Shown: piece after piece, positions 34,882 to 45,667 of the stretch
How positions within the stretch are numbered: position 1 is the stretch's first letter
How the letters are laid out: each line of letters opens with the position of its first letter
Assembly (NCBI RefSeq): GCF_000003195.3
Contig: NC_012876.2
Location: forward strand, 48,045,276 to 48,109,275
Reading direction: 5' to 3'
Length of the DNA: 64,000 nucleotides
DNA from: Sorghum bicolor
Taxonomy: Eukaryota; Streptophyta; Magnoliopsida; Poales; Poaceae
Notes under the pieces: generated by a model
What the model was told of the DNA's origin: nothing
Seen by the model: only the letters and a program-made list of their open reading frames with translations
The model's database searches: none
Position numbers and translations under genes: made by a program

Positions 34882-35068
34882 GTCCTCAGGGGAGACACTG
34901 ATACAGAAGATTTCATACCTATCGGCAAGAAGGGAAGCCCTGCTAGCTGAGCTCAAACAAGTGGAAGAGACCCTGTCTCAAGCTCAGCAAGAAGAAAGCC
35001 AGCTGCCTGAGATGATCAAGAATCTTTAGCAAGAACGAAACATCCAGGCTCGTAAGGCACTGCAAATG
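34882..35068 (+). pseudogene. Antisense plant-mobile-domain gene, part 3
   Basis: A short exon piece between two insertions. One frame reads a Glu/Gln/Lys-rich heptad-like segment (ALLAELKQVEETLSQAQQEE), typical of a coiled coil, with a TAG near 35027. It joins part 4 at the AAATG target duplication. Confidence 0.6.
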
Positions 35069-36335
35069 TGTTGACGGTCCTTAATGCTCACATTTAACCG
35101 TCAACTAATCATGGAAAAGGACTTATATGCAACCAACACCCAGACTTAGGGTTTTATCTGACAAAATTCCACGAGTTTTGGTGTTTGTCTATTTCTACAG
35201 GGGGGTATCACGAAATATGGAAGAAAGGCCCACATGTCGGGTTTACATAGAGATATTAACGTGCCGTGCAATTTTCTATCATCTAGAAGACTCCAGAATC
35301 CACGGGAACGAAGCGAAGGCAAAACGGGGCCTGGCCTAGGGTGCCCGCCCTAGAGACCGGGACGCCCGCCCACCTTCTGTGCCCAAACAGAGTCCTTTTC
35401 GGGGATCATGCCCCACCGACCTAACGGATCAATGATAACCGTTCAATCAATGTCGGTTTGATCCGACGGCCCAGATTCATCTGAAAAGACTATATAAGCA
35501 AGGCCCCTTGGCCCCTGGAGAACATACCTCTTCTACAAAATCAAAGTTGTGGTTTTAATTCTTCATCCAAGTAGAGAGGATCCCTCTAGTTCATCTAGTT
35601 CTAGTTCTAGTTCCTCTAGTTCTAGTTCTAGTTCTAGTTCTAGTTCTAGTTCTAGTTAGTTCTAGTTGTATTCTAGAAAATAGGGAGAGAGAAGAGGAGA
35701 GCGGAGGAGGAGGAGCCGAATCTGTCGGATCTTCCTCAACATTGTACTTTTGAAGCAACTGGTTCATTCTTCATCATTCTCCAGGTTCTTCAATTCATAA
35801 TTCCTGAGTTCTTTAATTACATTTATTTACATTCAAGTTATTTATTGGATTCCCACTTGCATCAAGTGCTCTAGTCTTTGCAATGCTAGAGCAGTAATTA
35901 ATAGATTAGACGTGGTGTTTAGTCTTGCAATTACCTGGAATTGCACCCAATCCTGCGGATTGTTGTGGTAGCCCTAGGGTAGTGACAGCCCTAACGGTCG
36001 ACGTATTCCACCTCGTTCGGATCGGTGTTTGTATGACCGTAGTTAGAGCTTCCTAGCCCCCTTCTCATCTCATTCTGTGGTTAGTGTTCTGATGTCCCGA
36101 AACAAATAATCTTTGAAGTAATTCTTGATTCTTAGATCAACTAGAGAACTCTCAAGAAACTTCCTCTCTTCCCACCAAAAATAATTATATAGTTATCCTT
36201 GGGTGATCTTGAATCTTAATTAGTACACTCACGTTCCCTGTGGAAAATCGATACTCTGGAATACTCCCGGGTGAAAGCTACATCGGTATCTGTGCGCTTT
36301 GCGGATTTTTCTGTTTGCGTTTAAGATACCCAACA
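35069..36335 (+). repeat. 5' LTR of plus-strand Athila copy
   Basis: TGTTGACGG to TACCCAACA, 1267 bp. TATA-like tatataag at 35491-35498, CTAGTT array at 35584-35667. Confidence 0.95.
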
Positions 36336-36342
36336 AGCTTTC

Positions 36343-36360
36343 TGGCGCCGTTGCCGGGGA
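36343..36360 (+). promoter_or_regulatory. Primer-binding site, tRNA-Asp type
   Basis: TGGCGCCGTTGCCGGGGA, 7 nt after the LTR end. Perfect complement of the plant tRNA-Asp 3' end. Confidence 0.95.
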
Positions 36361-36446
36361 ATGGTAGCTGTGCTAGTTTCGAACCAAGTTGTCCGTGTAT
36401 CTTTTTTCCTTTTTACCACTCACCTTACCATTTTTACCACACCACA

Positions 36447-37092
36447 TGGATTTCACTCCTATCTATAAATTCTTTGCTCCAAAGGGCGAGTTATTAGAGC
36501 CACCACCATCATCACATCCAATTCTTACAGATGGCTACGACCTCGGCCCTGATCTAGTAGCCATGATTCAGGAGCAACCCTTCTCTGGGCATGTAGATGA
36601 AGATCCATACACCCACCTTAGAGAGTTTGAGCAGTTGTGCTCTTGTCGATCTATTTCCGGCATGACACAAGAAACCCTTAAATGGAAAATATTTCCGTTC
36701 TCCCTTTTGGGAAGAGCAAAAAAGTGGTATGCTCATTCTGTAGGAGGCGTTAATGGAAATTGGGATGAACTTCGGGACAACTTTTCTCTCGCTTTCTTCC
36801 CACTTTTTCGAATCGCTTACCTTAGAATCGAAATTCTTACATTCATACAAAGAGAGAAGGAAACTTTAGGAGCAGCTTGGGCTAGGTTCACAAGCCTTAC
36901 CAATTCTGGTCCAAACCTTTCCCTGCCTGACCATGTACTGTACTACCACTTTTTATCGTGGTCTAAACAAGGAAGCTGCTCTTCACCTCGACATTGCTTC
37001 AGGAGGCTCATTCACACACAAACTCACACATGAGGGGAGAGCTATCCTAGAGAGAATCCTTGAAAATACCCCTTACACAGGCATTTATGATG
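36447..37092 (+). pseudogene. gag: gag, plus-strand Athila copy, broken
   Basis: The start MDFTPIYKFFAPKG lies in the shared leader context. The capsid core IFPFSLLGRAKKWY and the block NWDELRDNFSLAFFPLF match the minus-strand copy closely. An extra T in the run at about 36950-36954 shifts the frame, and a second small deletion near 37090 shifts it again. No zinc knuckle is seen. Confidence 0.85.
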
Positions 37093-37969
37093 TTTCCTGA
37101 AGAAGAAAAAGAAGTCGTGCCTGATCCTAAACCAAAAGATGAGGAACTTGCAACCGAGTTAGAAATTCCACCTGACCCATCCATTAATTTGGTTGTAGAG
37201 AAACCTCCTGATAAGGGAATGCAAAACCAACTAAGGGATGATGAACCACCACCCTTAGAGCATCCCTTTGAATTCGAGGAAGATCTTTTTGAAGATTATG
37301 GAAACACCTCAAATTTTCCTATCCGAACACGACCTCTAGCTGGGACCACTCAATCCATTCTAAGAGTAGAACCTGTTGACATAGAACACATCAAAAGCCT
37401 GTCGGCTATTCTGAGTTATGAATGGCTAACAGAAGCAGGGCTGTCTCCTGAGGTAGCTCGGATCAACACTCCTTCAACCATTCTTCTATGCCAAATTAGA
37501 GGGTCCGCTAGGAAGGTCCACTACAATCCATATGTTGGGATAAATGTTATTTCTAAGGAGTTAGCTGACACTCTTTATCCCAACGAGTCCATAACCCCAT
37601 CTCAAAAACTTTTACAAAGTCCATCTGGATTAATTCTAGAAAGCCATGGGGTATTAAGGGCAGGCAGTTTCTGTTAGAATCAAGGACTCTGGAGTATGTC
37701 TAAATTTTGACATTTTTGACATACCAGAGATTCCTCTCTTGATTGGCAGACCAATCATGAAACTTCTACAAGAACAACCACAACGAGGTCATTTAGACTT
37801 CAAGGTTGGGAATTCCACTATTGTTGTTCCTCTTGCTAGATCAGTTAACACGGTAGTGGAACCCAAACTTGAACCAGATCCTGTTGAGGAGATCTTCATG
37901 GTGACTCAAGAGGAGATGGCCCAACCATTCTTTAATTATGAACACATTGTTCAAGAAGAAGAAGAGTAG
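37093..37969 (+). pseudogene. pro: Retropepsin-like protease region, plus-strand Athila copy
   Basis: Acidic linker, then a retropepsin-like region with PYVGINVIS where an Asp-X-Gly-Ala site is expected, and the second-half block IPLLIGRPIMKLL. A 4-bp insertion at about 37665 truncates the upstream frame at 37677. Reading resumes to a TAG at 37967-37969. Because both copies lack the Asp at the same place, this is probably a lineage trait rather than decay of one copy. Confidence 0.68.
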
Positions 37970-39636
37970 GTAGAACCCGTTGAGCAAGACAAAAATGAAC
38001 AACCTTCACCTCCTTCGATAGAGTTAAAACCTCTTCCTTCTGGCCTTAGATATGTCTTTTTGCACAACAACCCAAAAACTCCAGTAATTATCAGTGACAA
38101 GCTTTCCGATTATGAAACACAACAACTTGTCACTGTTCTTGAAAGGCATAGATCAGCATTTGGCTACTCTCTCGAAGATCTCACGGGCATTAGTCCCATT
38201 CTCTGTACTCATCGTATCCCTATTGATCCCAATTTTACGCCTTCAAGGGAACCACAACGGAGACTTAACAATGCTATTCGAGAGGTTGTTAAGAAAGAGG
38301 TCCTCAAACTCTATCATGCTGGGATTATTTATCCTGTGCCACATAGTGAGTGGGTTAGCCCTGTCCAAGTAGTGCCAAAGAAAGGAGGAATGACGGTCGT
38401 TAGGAATGAGATGAATGAACTCATCCCTCAACGAATTGTCACTGGGTGGCGTATGTGTATTGACTATCAAAAACACAATAAGGCTACAATGAAAGATCAA
38501 TTTCCGTTACCCTTCATTGATGAAATGTTGGAACGGCTTGCAAACCACTCTTTCTTTAGTTTCCTTGATGGTTATTCTAGATATCACCAAATCCTAATCC
38601 ACCCAGATGACCAAGAAAATACTACTTTTACATGCCCGTATGGAACTTATGCATACCGACGAATGTCGTTCGGACTGTGCTATGCTCCAGCTTCTTTCCA
38701 ACGGTGCATGATGTCTATTTTCTCGGACATGATTGAGAAGATCATGGAGGTTTTCATGGATGATTTTACCGTCTATGGCAAAACCTTCGATCATTGTTTG
38801 GAGAATTTAGATAGAGTCTTGCAGCGATGTGAAGAAAACGCTTAATCCTGAACTGGGAGAAATGTCATTTTATGGTTCAGGAAGGAATAGTGCTAGGACA
38901 TAAAGTGTCCGAACGTGGTATAGAGGTGGACAAAGCAAAAATTGAAGTTATTGAAAAACTTCCATCTCCCACGAATGTGAAAGGAATCCATAGCTTTTTG
39001 GGACATTCAGGGTTCTATAGACGCTTTATCAAGAACTTCTCTCAAATTGCTAGACCCCTAACTAGTCTCCTAGCTAAGGATACACCTTTCATCTTTAGTG
39101 ATGAGTGTCATGAATCTTTTCAAACTCTTAAGAATGCACTCATCACAGCCCCGATTATCCAACCACCTGATTGGAATCTTCCTTTTGAGATCATGTGTGA
39201 TGCTAGCGATTTTGCGGTTGGTGCCGTTTTAGGACAAACCAAGGATAAAAAGCATTATGCCATATCCTATGCTAGCAAAACCCTGTCTGGACCACAACTT
39301 AATTACACTACAACTGAAAAAGAGCTTTTGGCTGTTGTCTTTGCTATAGACAAGTTTAGATCTTACTTAGTGGGAGCAAAGATAATCATCTATTCAGACC
39401 ATGCTGCTCTCAAGTACCTCCTCCCTAAGAAAGATGCTAAGCCTCGTCTAATTCGATGGATTCTTCTACTCCAAGATTTTGACATAGAAATCCGAGATAG
39501 GAAGGGAGTAGAGAATTCCATAGCCGACCACTTGTCTAGGCTTCAATATAAGGAAACACATGATGAGCTTCCCATAAATGATTACCTAAGGGATGACACC
39601 CTGCTTAAGATAACACATGCAGATGGTACGCAGACA
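37970..39636 (+). pseudogene. pol: Reverse transcriptase-RNase H, plus-strand Athila copy, broken
   Basis: CIDYQKHNKATMKDQFPLPF, DGYSRYHQI, and catalytic FMDDFTVYG with both Asp residues (about 38755-38781) define reverse transcriptase. A 1-nt indel near 38838 ends the frame after RCEEN. The thumb/connection ([11 protein letters not shown]) and RNase H ([32 protein letters not shown]) are open from 38872 to about 39625. A 4-bp deletion near 39624 breaks the link to integrase. Confidence 0.9.
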
Positions 39637-40871
39637 TCGTAAACTTTATAGTAAAAGGCTATGTCCCACCTGGTACAAACAAACGGAAGTTGGTTCACGA
39701 TAGTCATTTCCACCTTTGGGATGAGCCATATCTTTTCCGAGTCTGCGCTGATGGACTCTTGAGAAGGTGTGTTCCTATGGCTGAGGCTACTCAAATTATG
39801 GAAAGATGCCATGCTTCGCCATATGGAGGACACTATGGAGCATTCCGGACACATGCTAAAATTTTGCAAAGTGGCTTTTTCTGGCCAACAATGTATGAAG
39901 ATGCAAAGGACTTTGTCAGGAGATGCCACCGATGTCAAAAACATTGGAATATCAACTCACGAAATGAAATGCCTCTCACAAATAATCTTCAAGTAGAACT
40001 TTTCGATGTATGGGGCATTGATTTCATGGGGCCATTCCCTATGTCTAGGAATTGTGATTATATCTTAGTAGCTGTGGACTACGTGTCCAAATGGGTAGAA
40101 GCCCTACCTTGTCGATCAGCTGATTCAAAACATGCCAAGAGAATGTTCCATGAAGTAATCTTTCCTCACTTTGGTATACCCCGGATAGTTATAAGTGATG
40201 GAGGTTCCCACTTCATCGACAAAGTCTTCCGGAAGTACCTAGCCGATCATGGAGTTCGACACAATGTCGCAACACCATACCATCCTCAGACTAGCGGTCA
40301 AGCCAAAACATCTAACAAACAAATCAAAAATATTTTACAAAAGACCGTAGATGAGATGGGTAAGGGGTGGAAGGACAAACTTCCTGATGCACTTTGGGCA
40401 TATAGAACTGCATTCAAAACACCCATAGGCATGTCACCTTATCAACTTGTATATGGAAAACTTGTCATTTGCCTGTGGAAGTAGAGTTTAAGGCTCGTTG
40501 GGCACTCAAGAAATGGAACATGGATCTCCACCTCGCTAGCCAGAATCGTCTGATGCAACTATCTGAGATAGAAGAATGGAGAGAGAAAGCCTACCACAAT
40601 TCAAGGATCTATAAAGAGAGAACAAAACGATGGCATGATAAGAGAATCAAGCACAAGGAGAGTTAAGCTCTTTAGTCATGGTAAGCTACGAAGTAAGTGG
40701 GATGGACCATACAAGGTTATTGACACTTCAACTTATGGAGCCATTACCATCCAAGATGACATAGGTAACACTTTTAAGGTAAATGGTCAACACTTGAAAA
40801 TCTATCTCGAGCCACAAAATAACCTGGTAGAGGAACTTGATGTGATTGAGTTCATAGAATTCTCACATTAA
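39637..40871 (+). pseudogene. pol: Integrase, plus-strand Athila copy, broken
   Basis: H2C2 zinc-binding region ([15 protein letters not shown]... CHRCQ), then core motifs GIDFMGPFP and VISDGGSHF with the two catalytic Asp residues. The third catalytic position reads Lys (GQAKTSNKQ, codon AAA near 40304) where the minus-strand copy has Glu (GAA). A 1-nt deletion near 40459 ends the frame. A deletion of about 40 nt near 40665 removes part of the C-terminal domain, which resumes to 40871 ([19 protein letters not shown]). Confidence 0.9.
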
Positions 40872-42073
40872 GCTCTCATAATACAATTACCTAACCCTTA
40901 ACATGCTCCATGAGTTTTGTTGTCTATTTGGGTTGTGCAGGATTTTGAGGCTTAAGAAGAGTGAGACCGAACATGCAGGCCACAAGAGTGAACGAGTATG
41001 TCAACATCCAGCTTGGGGGAGACACCCCCACGTGTATCTAGATAAGTGCTACTTTTCTTTATTGGTTTTATTTGCTAGTATTTGGAAATAAATAAATAAA
41101 AAAAATGCATAACCATGAAACCAAACAAAGTTTTTCTTTTGAGTAATATACAATAGTTTTGTGTAATCCTAAGTTTTAAATAAAATAAAAAGAAAGTTTG
41201 ATCCAAGTCTAAATAATTGACAAACATGATATGAGAAGGTCTGAGCTACTATTTAACTTGTTCAAAGTCTCGCTAGAGTTCTGGAGATTTTATCTTTTGA
41301 AAATCTAAAAATAAATGAGATCCTGTTTGACATAATACCTAGTCTTATAAGATATAAATATTAAAACTGTGGGCACTTGCTTTGTTCAAGCCATTTTTAA
41401 TTCTTGTAGTTTTGGTTGAGAGAATTATCATGCTCCAAAGATCAAGATCTTTTTGTTTTAAAAATATAAAAGATTCACTCTTCCGAAGTATTATTGCGTT
41501 AGAGGCATGGGACTATGCAAAAATTTGATTCAAAAGAAAAAAGAGTGAGATGAGAGGTAAAAATGGACAAGTGTCCGAAGTAGAATTAGGGGTACAATGA
41601 TACCCACGTGAGTGGAAACAATGGACACGTGTCCGATAGTAGAATTAGGGGTACTTGGTGCCCACTTGAAAAAAATGATAGCCCATGGTCCCTCTAATAA
41701 GCAATATGCCAGTAAGAGATGACAAACTTTTCAAAAAGGTCAAAGGTCTTGATCTAGGAGTATGACATTCCTCTCCCTTGCTCCGAGCATTGACATAGCA
41801 AAATGCAATGTAAGTATGCTAAAATTTTTAAAGCTCTACTTATATATCTTTCGAGAAGAAGGCAAATTCCACAGTTTTATTTTGGAAACTTACAAACAAC
41901 TCTAGAACAAAGGTAAGACAGAAGAACTTGAGACATAGTGCCTGACTTGATCGTTCTGTTTTTCAATCACTTAAGACCTTTGTGATAACTTAAAAACCCT
42001 GTAGTAAGAGGCATAAAAGTAACCCCTATTTTCTTGCTGATTTAGCTTTGCTCAGGGACGAGCAAAGGTTTAG
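40872..42073 (+). other. Non-coding region between integrase and 3' LTR
   Basis: No env-like ORF is supported. It holds the hairpin at 41015-41029 and two tandem 58-bp units at 41559-41672 (GGACAAGTGTCC at 41565-41576, GGACACGTGTCC at 41623-41634). Confidence 0.7.
41015..41029 (+). other. Short hairpin downstream of pol
   Basis: GGGGG / AGACA / CCCCC inside catccagcttgggggagaca. The left arm looks like a second polypurine tract about 1 kb before the real one. Confidence 0.55.
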
Positions 42074-42085
42074 CTTGGGGGAGCT
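42074..42085 (+). promoter_or_regulatory. Polypurine tract, plus-strand Athila copy
   Basis: cttgggggagct directly before the 3' LTR. Confidence 0.9.
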
Positions 42086-43328
42086 TGTTGACGGTCCTTA
42101 ATGCTCACATTTAATCGTCAACTAATCATGGAAAAGGACTTATATGCAACCAACACCTAGACTTAGGGTTTTATCTGACAGAATTCCACGAGTTTTGGTG
42201 TTTGTCTATTTCTGCAGGGGGTTATCAGGAAATATGGAAGAAAGGCCCACATGTCTGGTTTACATAGAGATATTAATGTGCCGCGCAATTTTCTATCATC
42301 TAGAAGACTCCAGAAGCCACGGGAACGAAGCGGAGGTAGAACGAGGCCTGGCCCAGGGCGCCCGCCCTAGAGACTAGGGTGTCCGCCCACCTTCTGTGCC
42401 CAAACAGAGTCCTTTTCGGGGATCATGCTCCACCGACCAAAAAGATCAAGGATAACCGCTCAATCAATGTCGGTTTGATCCGACGGCCCAGATTCATCTG
42501 AAAGGACTATATAAGCAAGGCCCCTGGCCCCTGGAGAACATACCTCTTCTACATAATCAAAGTTAGGGTTTCAATCCTTCGTCCAAGTAGAGAGGATCCC
42601 TCTAGTTCATCTAGTTCTAGTTCTAGTTCCTCTAGTTTTAGTTCTAGTTAGTTCTAGTTGTAATCTAGAAAATAGGGAGAGAGAAGAGGAGAGCGGAGGA
42701 GGAGGAGCCGGATCTGTCGGATCTTCCTCAACATTGTACTTTTGCAGCAACTGGTTCGTTCTTCATCGTTCTCTAGGTTCTTCAATTCATAATTCCTGAG
42801 TTCTTTAATTACTTTTATTTACATTCAGGTTATTTATTGGATTCCCGCTTGCATCAAGTGCTCTAGTCTTTGCAACGCTAGAGTAGTAATTTAATAGATT
42901 AGACGTGGTGTTTAGTCTTGCAGTTACCTGGAATTGCACCCAATCCTGCGGATTGTTGTGGTAGCCCTAGGGTAGTGACAGCCCTAACGGTCGACGTATT
43001 CCACCTCGTTCGGATCGGTGTTTGTAGGACCGTAGTCAGAGCTTCCTAGCCCCCTTCTCATCTCTTTCTGTGGTTAGTGTTCTAATGTCCCGAAATAAAT
43101 AATCTTTGAAGTAATTCTTGATGCTTAGATCAACTAGAGAACTCTCAGGAAACTTCCCCTCTTCCCACCAAAAATAATTATATAGTTATCCTTGGGTGAT
43201 CTTGAATCTTAATTAGTACACTCACGTTCCCTGCGGAAAATCGATACTCAGGAATACTCCCGGGTGAAAGCTACATCGGTATCCGTGCGCTTGCGGATTT
43301 TTCCTTTTTGCATTTAAAATACCCAACA
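42086..43328 (+). repeat. 3' LTR of plus-strand Athila copy
   Basis: TGTTGACGG to ACCCAACA, 1243 bp. TATA-like tatataag at 42508-42515 and a CTAGTT array (42600-42660) shorter than in its 5' LTR. Confidence 0.95.
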
Positions 43329-43333
43329 AAATG

Positions 43334-43450
43334 AAAAAGAAGCTGAAGCTAGTAGAGGGTTCTGCCGATGAGGACATCCGAGAGATAGAAGAGGCCGACC
43401 AAATTCGCCTACGCGCCATATCGACCATCCAAGCCTTGCTGAATGCATGA
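43334..43450 (+). pseudogene. Antisense plant-mobile-domain gene, part 4 (C terminus)
   Basis: Resumes after the Athila insertion and reads KKKLKLVEGSADEDIREIEE, then RAISTIQALLNA and TGA at 43448-43450. Charged and helical in character, matching the coiled coil of part 3. It ends about 170 bp from the convergent end of integrase. Confidence 0.6.
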
Positions 43451-43616
43451 GCTCTTTATCGGAAACTTGTTTCGTTCTGCCTTTAGAAACTTTTGATCAT
43501 TCTGGTCTAGCCAATAGGACTGTTATCGACACTTTTTAAAACATCATGCGTGATCTCAAATACATTTCATCTAGCCGATAGGAGTGTTATCGGCACTTAA
43601 ACTTCTATGCATCAAC
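43451..43616 (-). other. Spacer between antisense gene and Tat integrase
   Basis: Two imperfect copies of a block about tctagcc(g/a)ataggagtgttatcggcactt (near 43507-43540 and 43569-43601). No gene. Confidence 0.5.
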
Positions 43617-44838
43617 CTGGGTAATATTTCTTTAAATATTTTCCATTTAACGCTCTGGAAAATTCAACTCCTTTGAGTGTTTCTAGAATATAAGCATTAC
43701 CAGGAGTAGACCGATTTATCCGATAAGGTCCTTCTCAATTAGAAGACCATTTTCCAAACTTTGGACTTTTAGTTCCAATTGGTAAAATTAGTTTCCATAC
43801 TAAATCTCTGTCGGCAAACTCCTTAGTTTTCACTTTCTTATCATACCATCTAGCAACTCTCTTTGTATTCTCTTCTATACTCATCAAAGCTCTCAACCGA
43901 TGTTCTGCCAAATCATCCAACTCATCTCTCATCAAAGTAGCATAGTCATCGGCAGCTAACTGATCTTGAAAAGTGATTTGCCTAGATCTAGCCTTAATCT
44001 CCCATGGCAACACTGCATCGTGCCCATACACCAACTGATATGGTGAAACTTTGGTCGATCCATGACACGCCATCCGATATGACCACAAAGCTTCATTCAA
44101 CAACGTGTGCCATCTTCTAGGATTTTCTTCAATCTTTCGCTCCACGAGCTTAATAATCCCTTTGTTAGACGCTTCAGCTTGTCCATTGGCTTGAGCATAA
44201 TAAGGAGAAGAATTCAATACTTTAATCCCCATACCGATTGCAAATTCATCAAACTCTCCTGATGTGAACATAGTACCCTGATCGGTAGTAATCGTTTGAG
44301 GAATACCAAATTGGTAAACAATATGCTCCTTCACAAAGTCAATCATGTTACCCGACGTCACTTTCTTCAAAGGAATTGCTTCAACCCATTTAGTAAAATA
44401 ATCAGTGGCAACCAAAATGAATTTATGCCCCTTGCTCGATGCTGGATAAATCTGACCGATTAGATCAATAGCCCATCCCCAGAATGGCCAAGGCTTAATA
44501 ATAGGATTCATGACCGATGTGGGTGCCCTTTGAATATTGCCAAACTTCTAACATCCTTGACATCCTTTGAAATATTTAAAACAATCCTCAAGTATAGTCG
44601 GCCAATAATATCCGTTTCTCCTAATCATCCACTTCCATCTTAAAATGTGCTCCACACACTCTTCATGGATCTCACCCATCAAGCTTCTAGCCTCATCATC
44701 ACCCAAGCATTTGAGTAGAATTCCATCTATCGTTCGAAAATATAGCTCTTCTCCAAGGAGTACATACTTGGTAGCTTGAAACCTGACACGCCTTTCAACC
44801 TTTTTAGATGGATCTTTTAAGTAATTAATGATTTCTTT
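43617..44838 (-). pseudogene. pol: Tat-lineage integrase, broken
   Basis: Read from the right: zinc-binding H2C2 (EIHEECVEHILRWKWM... CQGC, about 44690-44550), then a TAG at 44545-44547. The core follows with WGWAIDLIG (Asp), ITTDQGTMF (Asp) and GQAEASNKG (Glu). The second Asp and Glu are 35 residues apart, the classic D-35-E spacing. A TGA at 43735-43737, in place of Trp in the NWEGPY-like block, cuts the C terminus, whose coding continues to about 43617. An ATG-started ORF reaching 44898 is misleading: its first 20 codons come from element B's LTR. RNase H and reverse transcriptase are not in the window. Confidence 0.88.
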
Positions 44839-45263
44839 TGTAACAGAACCGTCCAATTTATAAGAATTCAAGTGAATTAGCGACCACAAAGCAGTCAAGC
44901 CAATGGACTTGAACCCATATAAACCCGGTAGTCCAACGAAATCTCAAAAGACCTCGATTCAACATACATACAACCAAGATCATACATGATCAAGCATCGC
45001 CATCACAGATTACATACATTCATCACAGAACATTGTTTTACAACAAATCGGAGTTCAAATAAAGTTATTACAAACCAGTTTAGTAGCGGAAGCAAAGTAG
45101 TTTTGATACCAACACACACACTTAGTTTAGTTACATGCCAGATCCATGGTCAACCCAACAAAAGCACAACTGAAGGTAATAGAAGTGATCATGCCCATGA
45201 TCTAGTCATCGTCCGATGCCGGATGATGACAGTTAGCACAATAGCCGTGGTAAACGACATCAT

Positions 45264-45318
45264 CTGCAACAAGGGTAAATAAAACCCTGAGTACGAGAAT
45301 GTACTCAGCTAGACTTAC
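45264..45318 (-). other. Candidate mini-intron with hairpin, LTR B
   Basis: On the minus strand GGTAAGTC, then CTGAGTAC-N6-GTACTCAG (45287-45308), then TTGCAG. The same layout occurs in the other three long LTRs on the right side of the window. Confidence 0.4.
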
Positions 45319-45639
45319 CCGTCATAAACCAGGAATAAAGTGACACCAAGGAGTATGCAAGGCTAATATTTGTGGACTGGTTTGACTCACATTTTTGCAT
45401 AAAAGCTTTAGTTGTAAGTAAACTATTTATAACATTTCAGCAGCAGGTTCATTAGTTAACAACTATCTACTAAATTAGCACCTGTTCTAAGCACACACTT
45501 GAGTATTTAAGCATCACAATAATAACCATATCCGGATTATCACTTAGCTATCAACATTCTCATCATAACCATCAAGTTTATTTAGTGAGTTCCACGTTGC
45601 CGCTGCTTGAGTCAAGTTCTCACTATCCGGGAGAGACGG

Positions 45640-45667
45640 CGATTCGAATCGATTCCTATCCAGCTGG
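45640..45667. promoter_or_regulatory. Palindrome pair, LTR B
   Basis: CGATTCGAATCG (45640-45651) and CCAGCTGG (45660-45667), 8 nt apart. Conserved in four LTRs; function unknown. Confidence 0.55.

Larger units (their letters stand above)
35069..43328 (+). mobile_element. Complete Athila-lineage element, plus strand, defective
   Basis: LTRs 35069-36335 and 42086-43328, tRNA-Asp primer site, gag-protease-RT-RNase H-integrase order, polypurine tract, and target duplication AAATG (35064-35068, 43329-43333). The LTRs differ by about 5% over the first 330 bp by eye, so it is older than element N. Coding is broken by several indels. The catalytic Glu of integrase is changed. Confidence 0.96.
18882..44838 (-). 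mobile_element. Tat-lineage Ty3/gypsy element, interrupted and truncated
   Basis: The 3' LTR (18882-19610), polypurine tract and integrase (43617-44838) are on the minus strand. Between them lies a plus-strand, multi-intron gene with a plant mobile domain. An antisense extra gene between integrase and 3' LTR is a known trait of some Tat-lineage elements. Three Athila-family insertions (21289-31750, 33565-34881, 35069-43328) interrupt it. Element B cuts it at 44839, so its reverse transcriptase, gag and 5' LTR are not in the window. Confidence 0.82.

Noticed and set aside
44548..44898. An ORF starting MTALWSLIHLNSYK taken as an integrase N terminus
   Set aside because: Its first 20 codons are element B's LTR (start 44839). 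Only the part left of that is Tat integrase.
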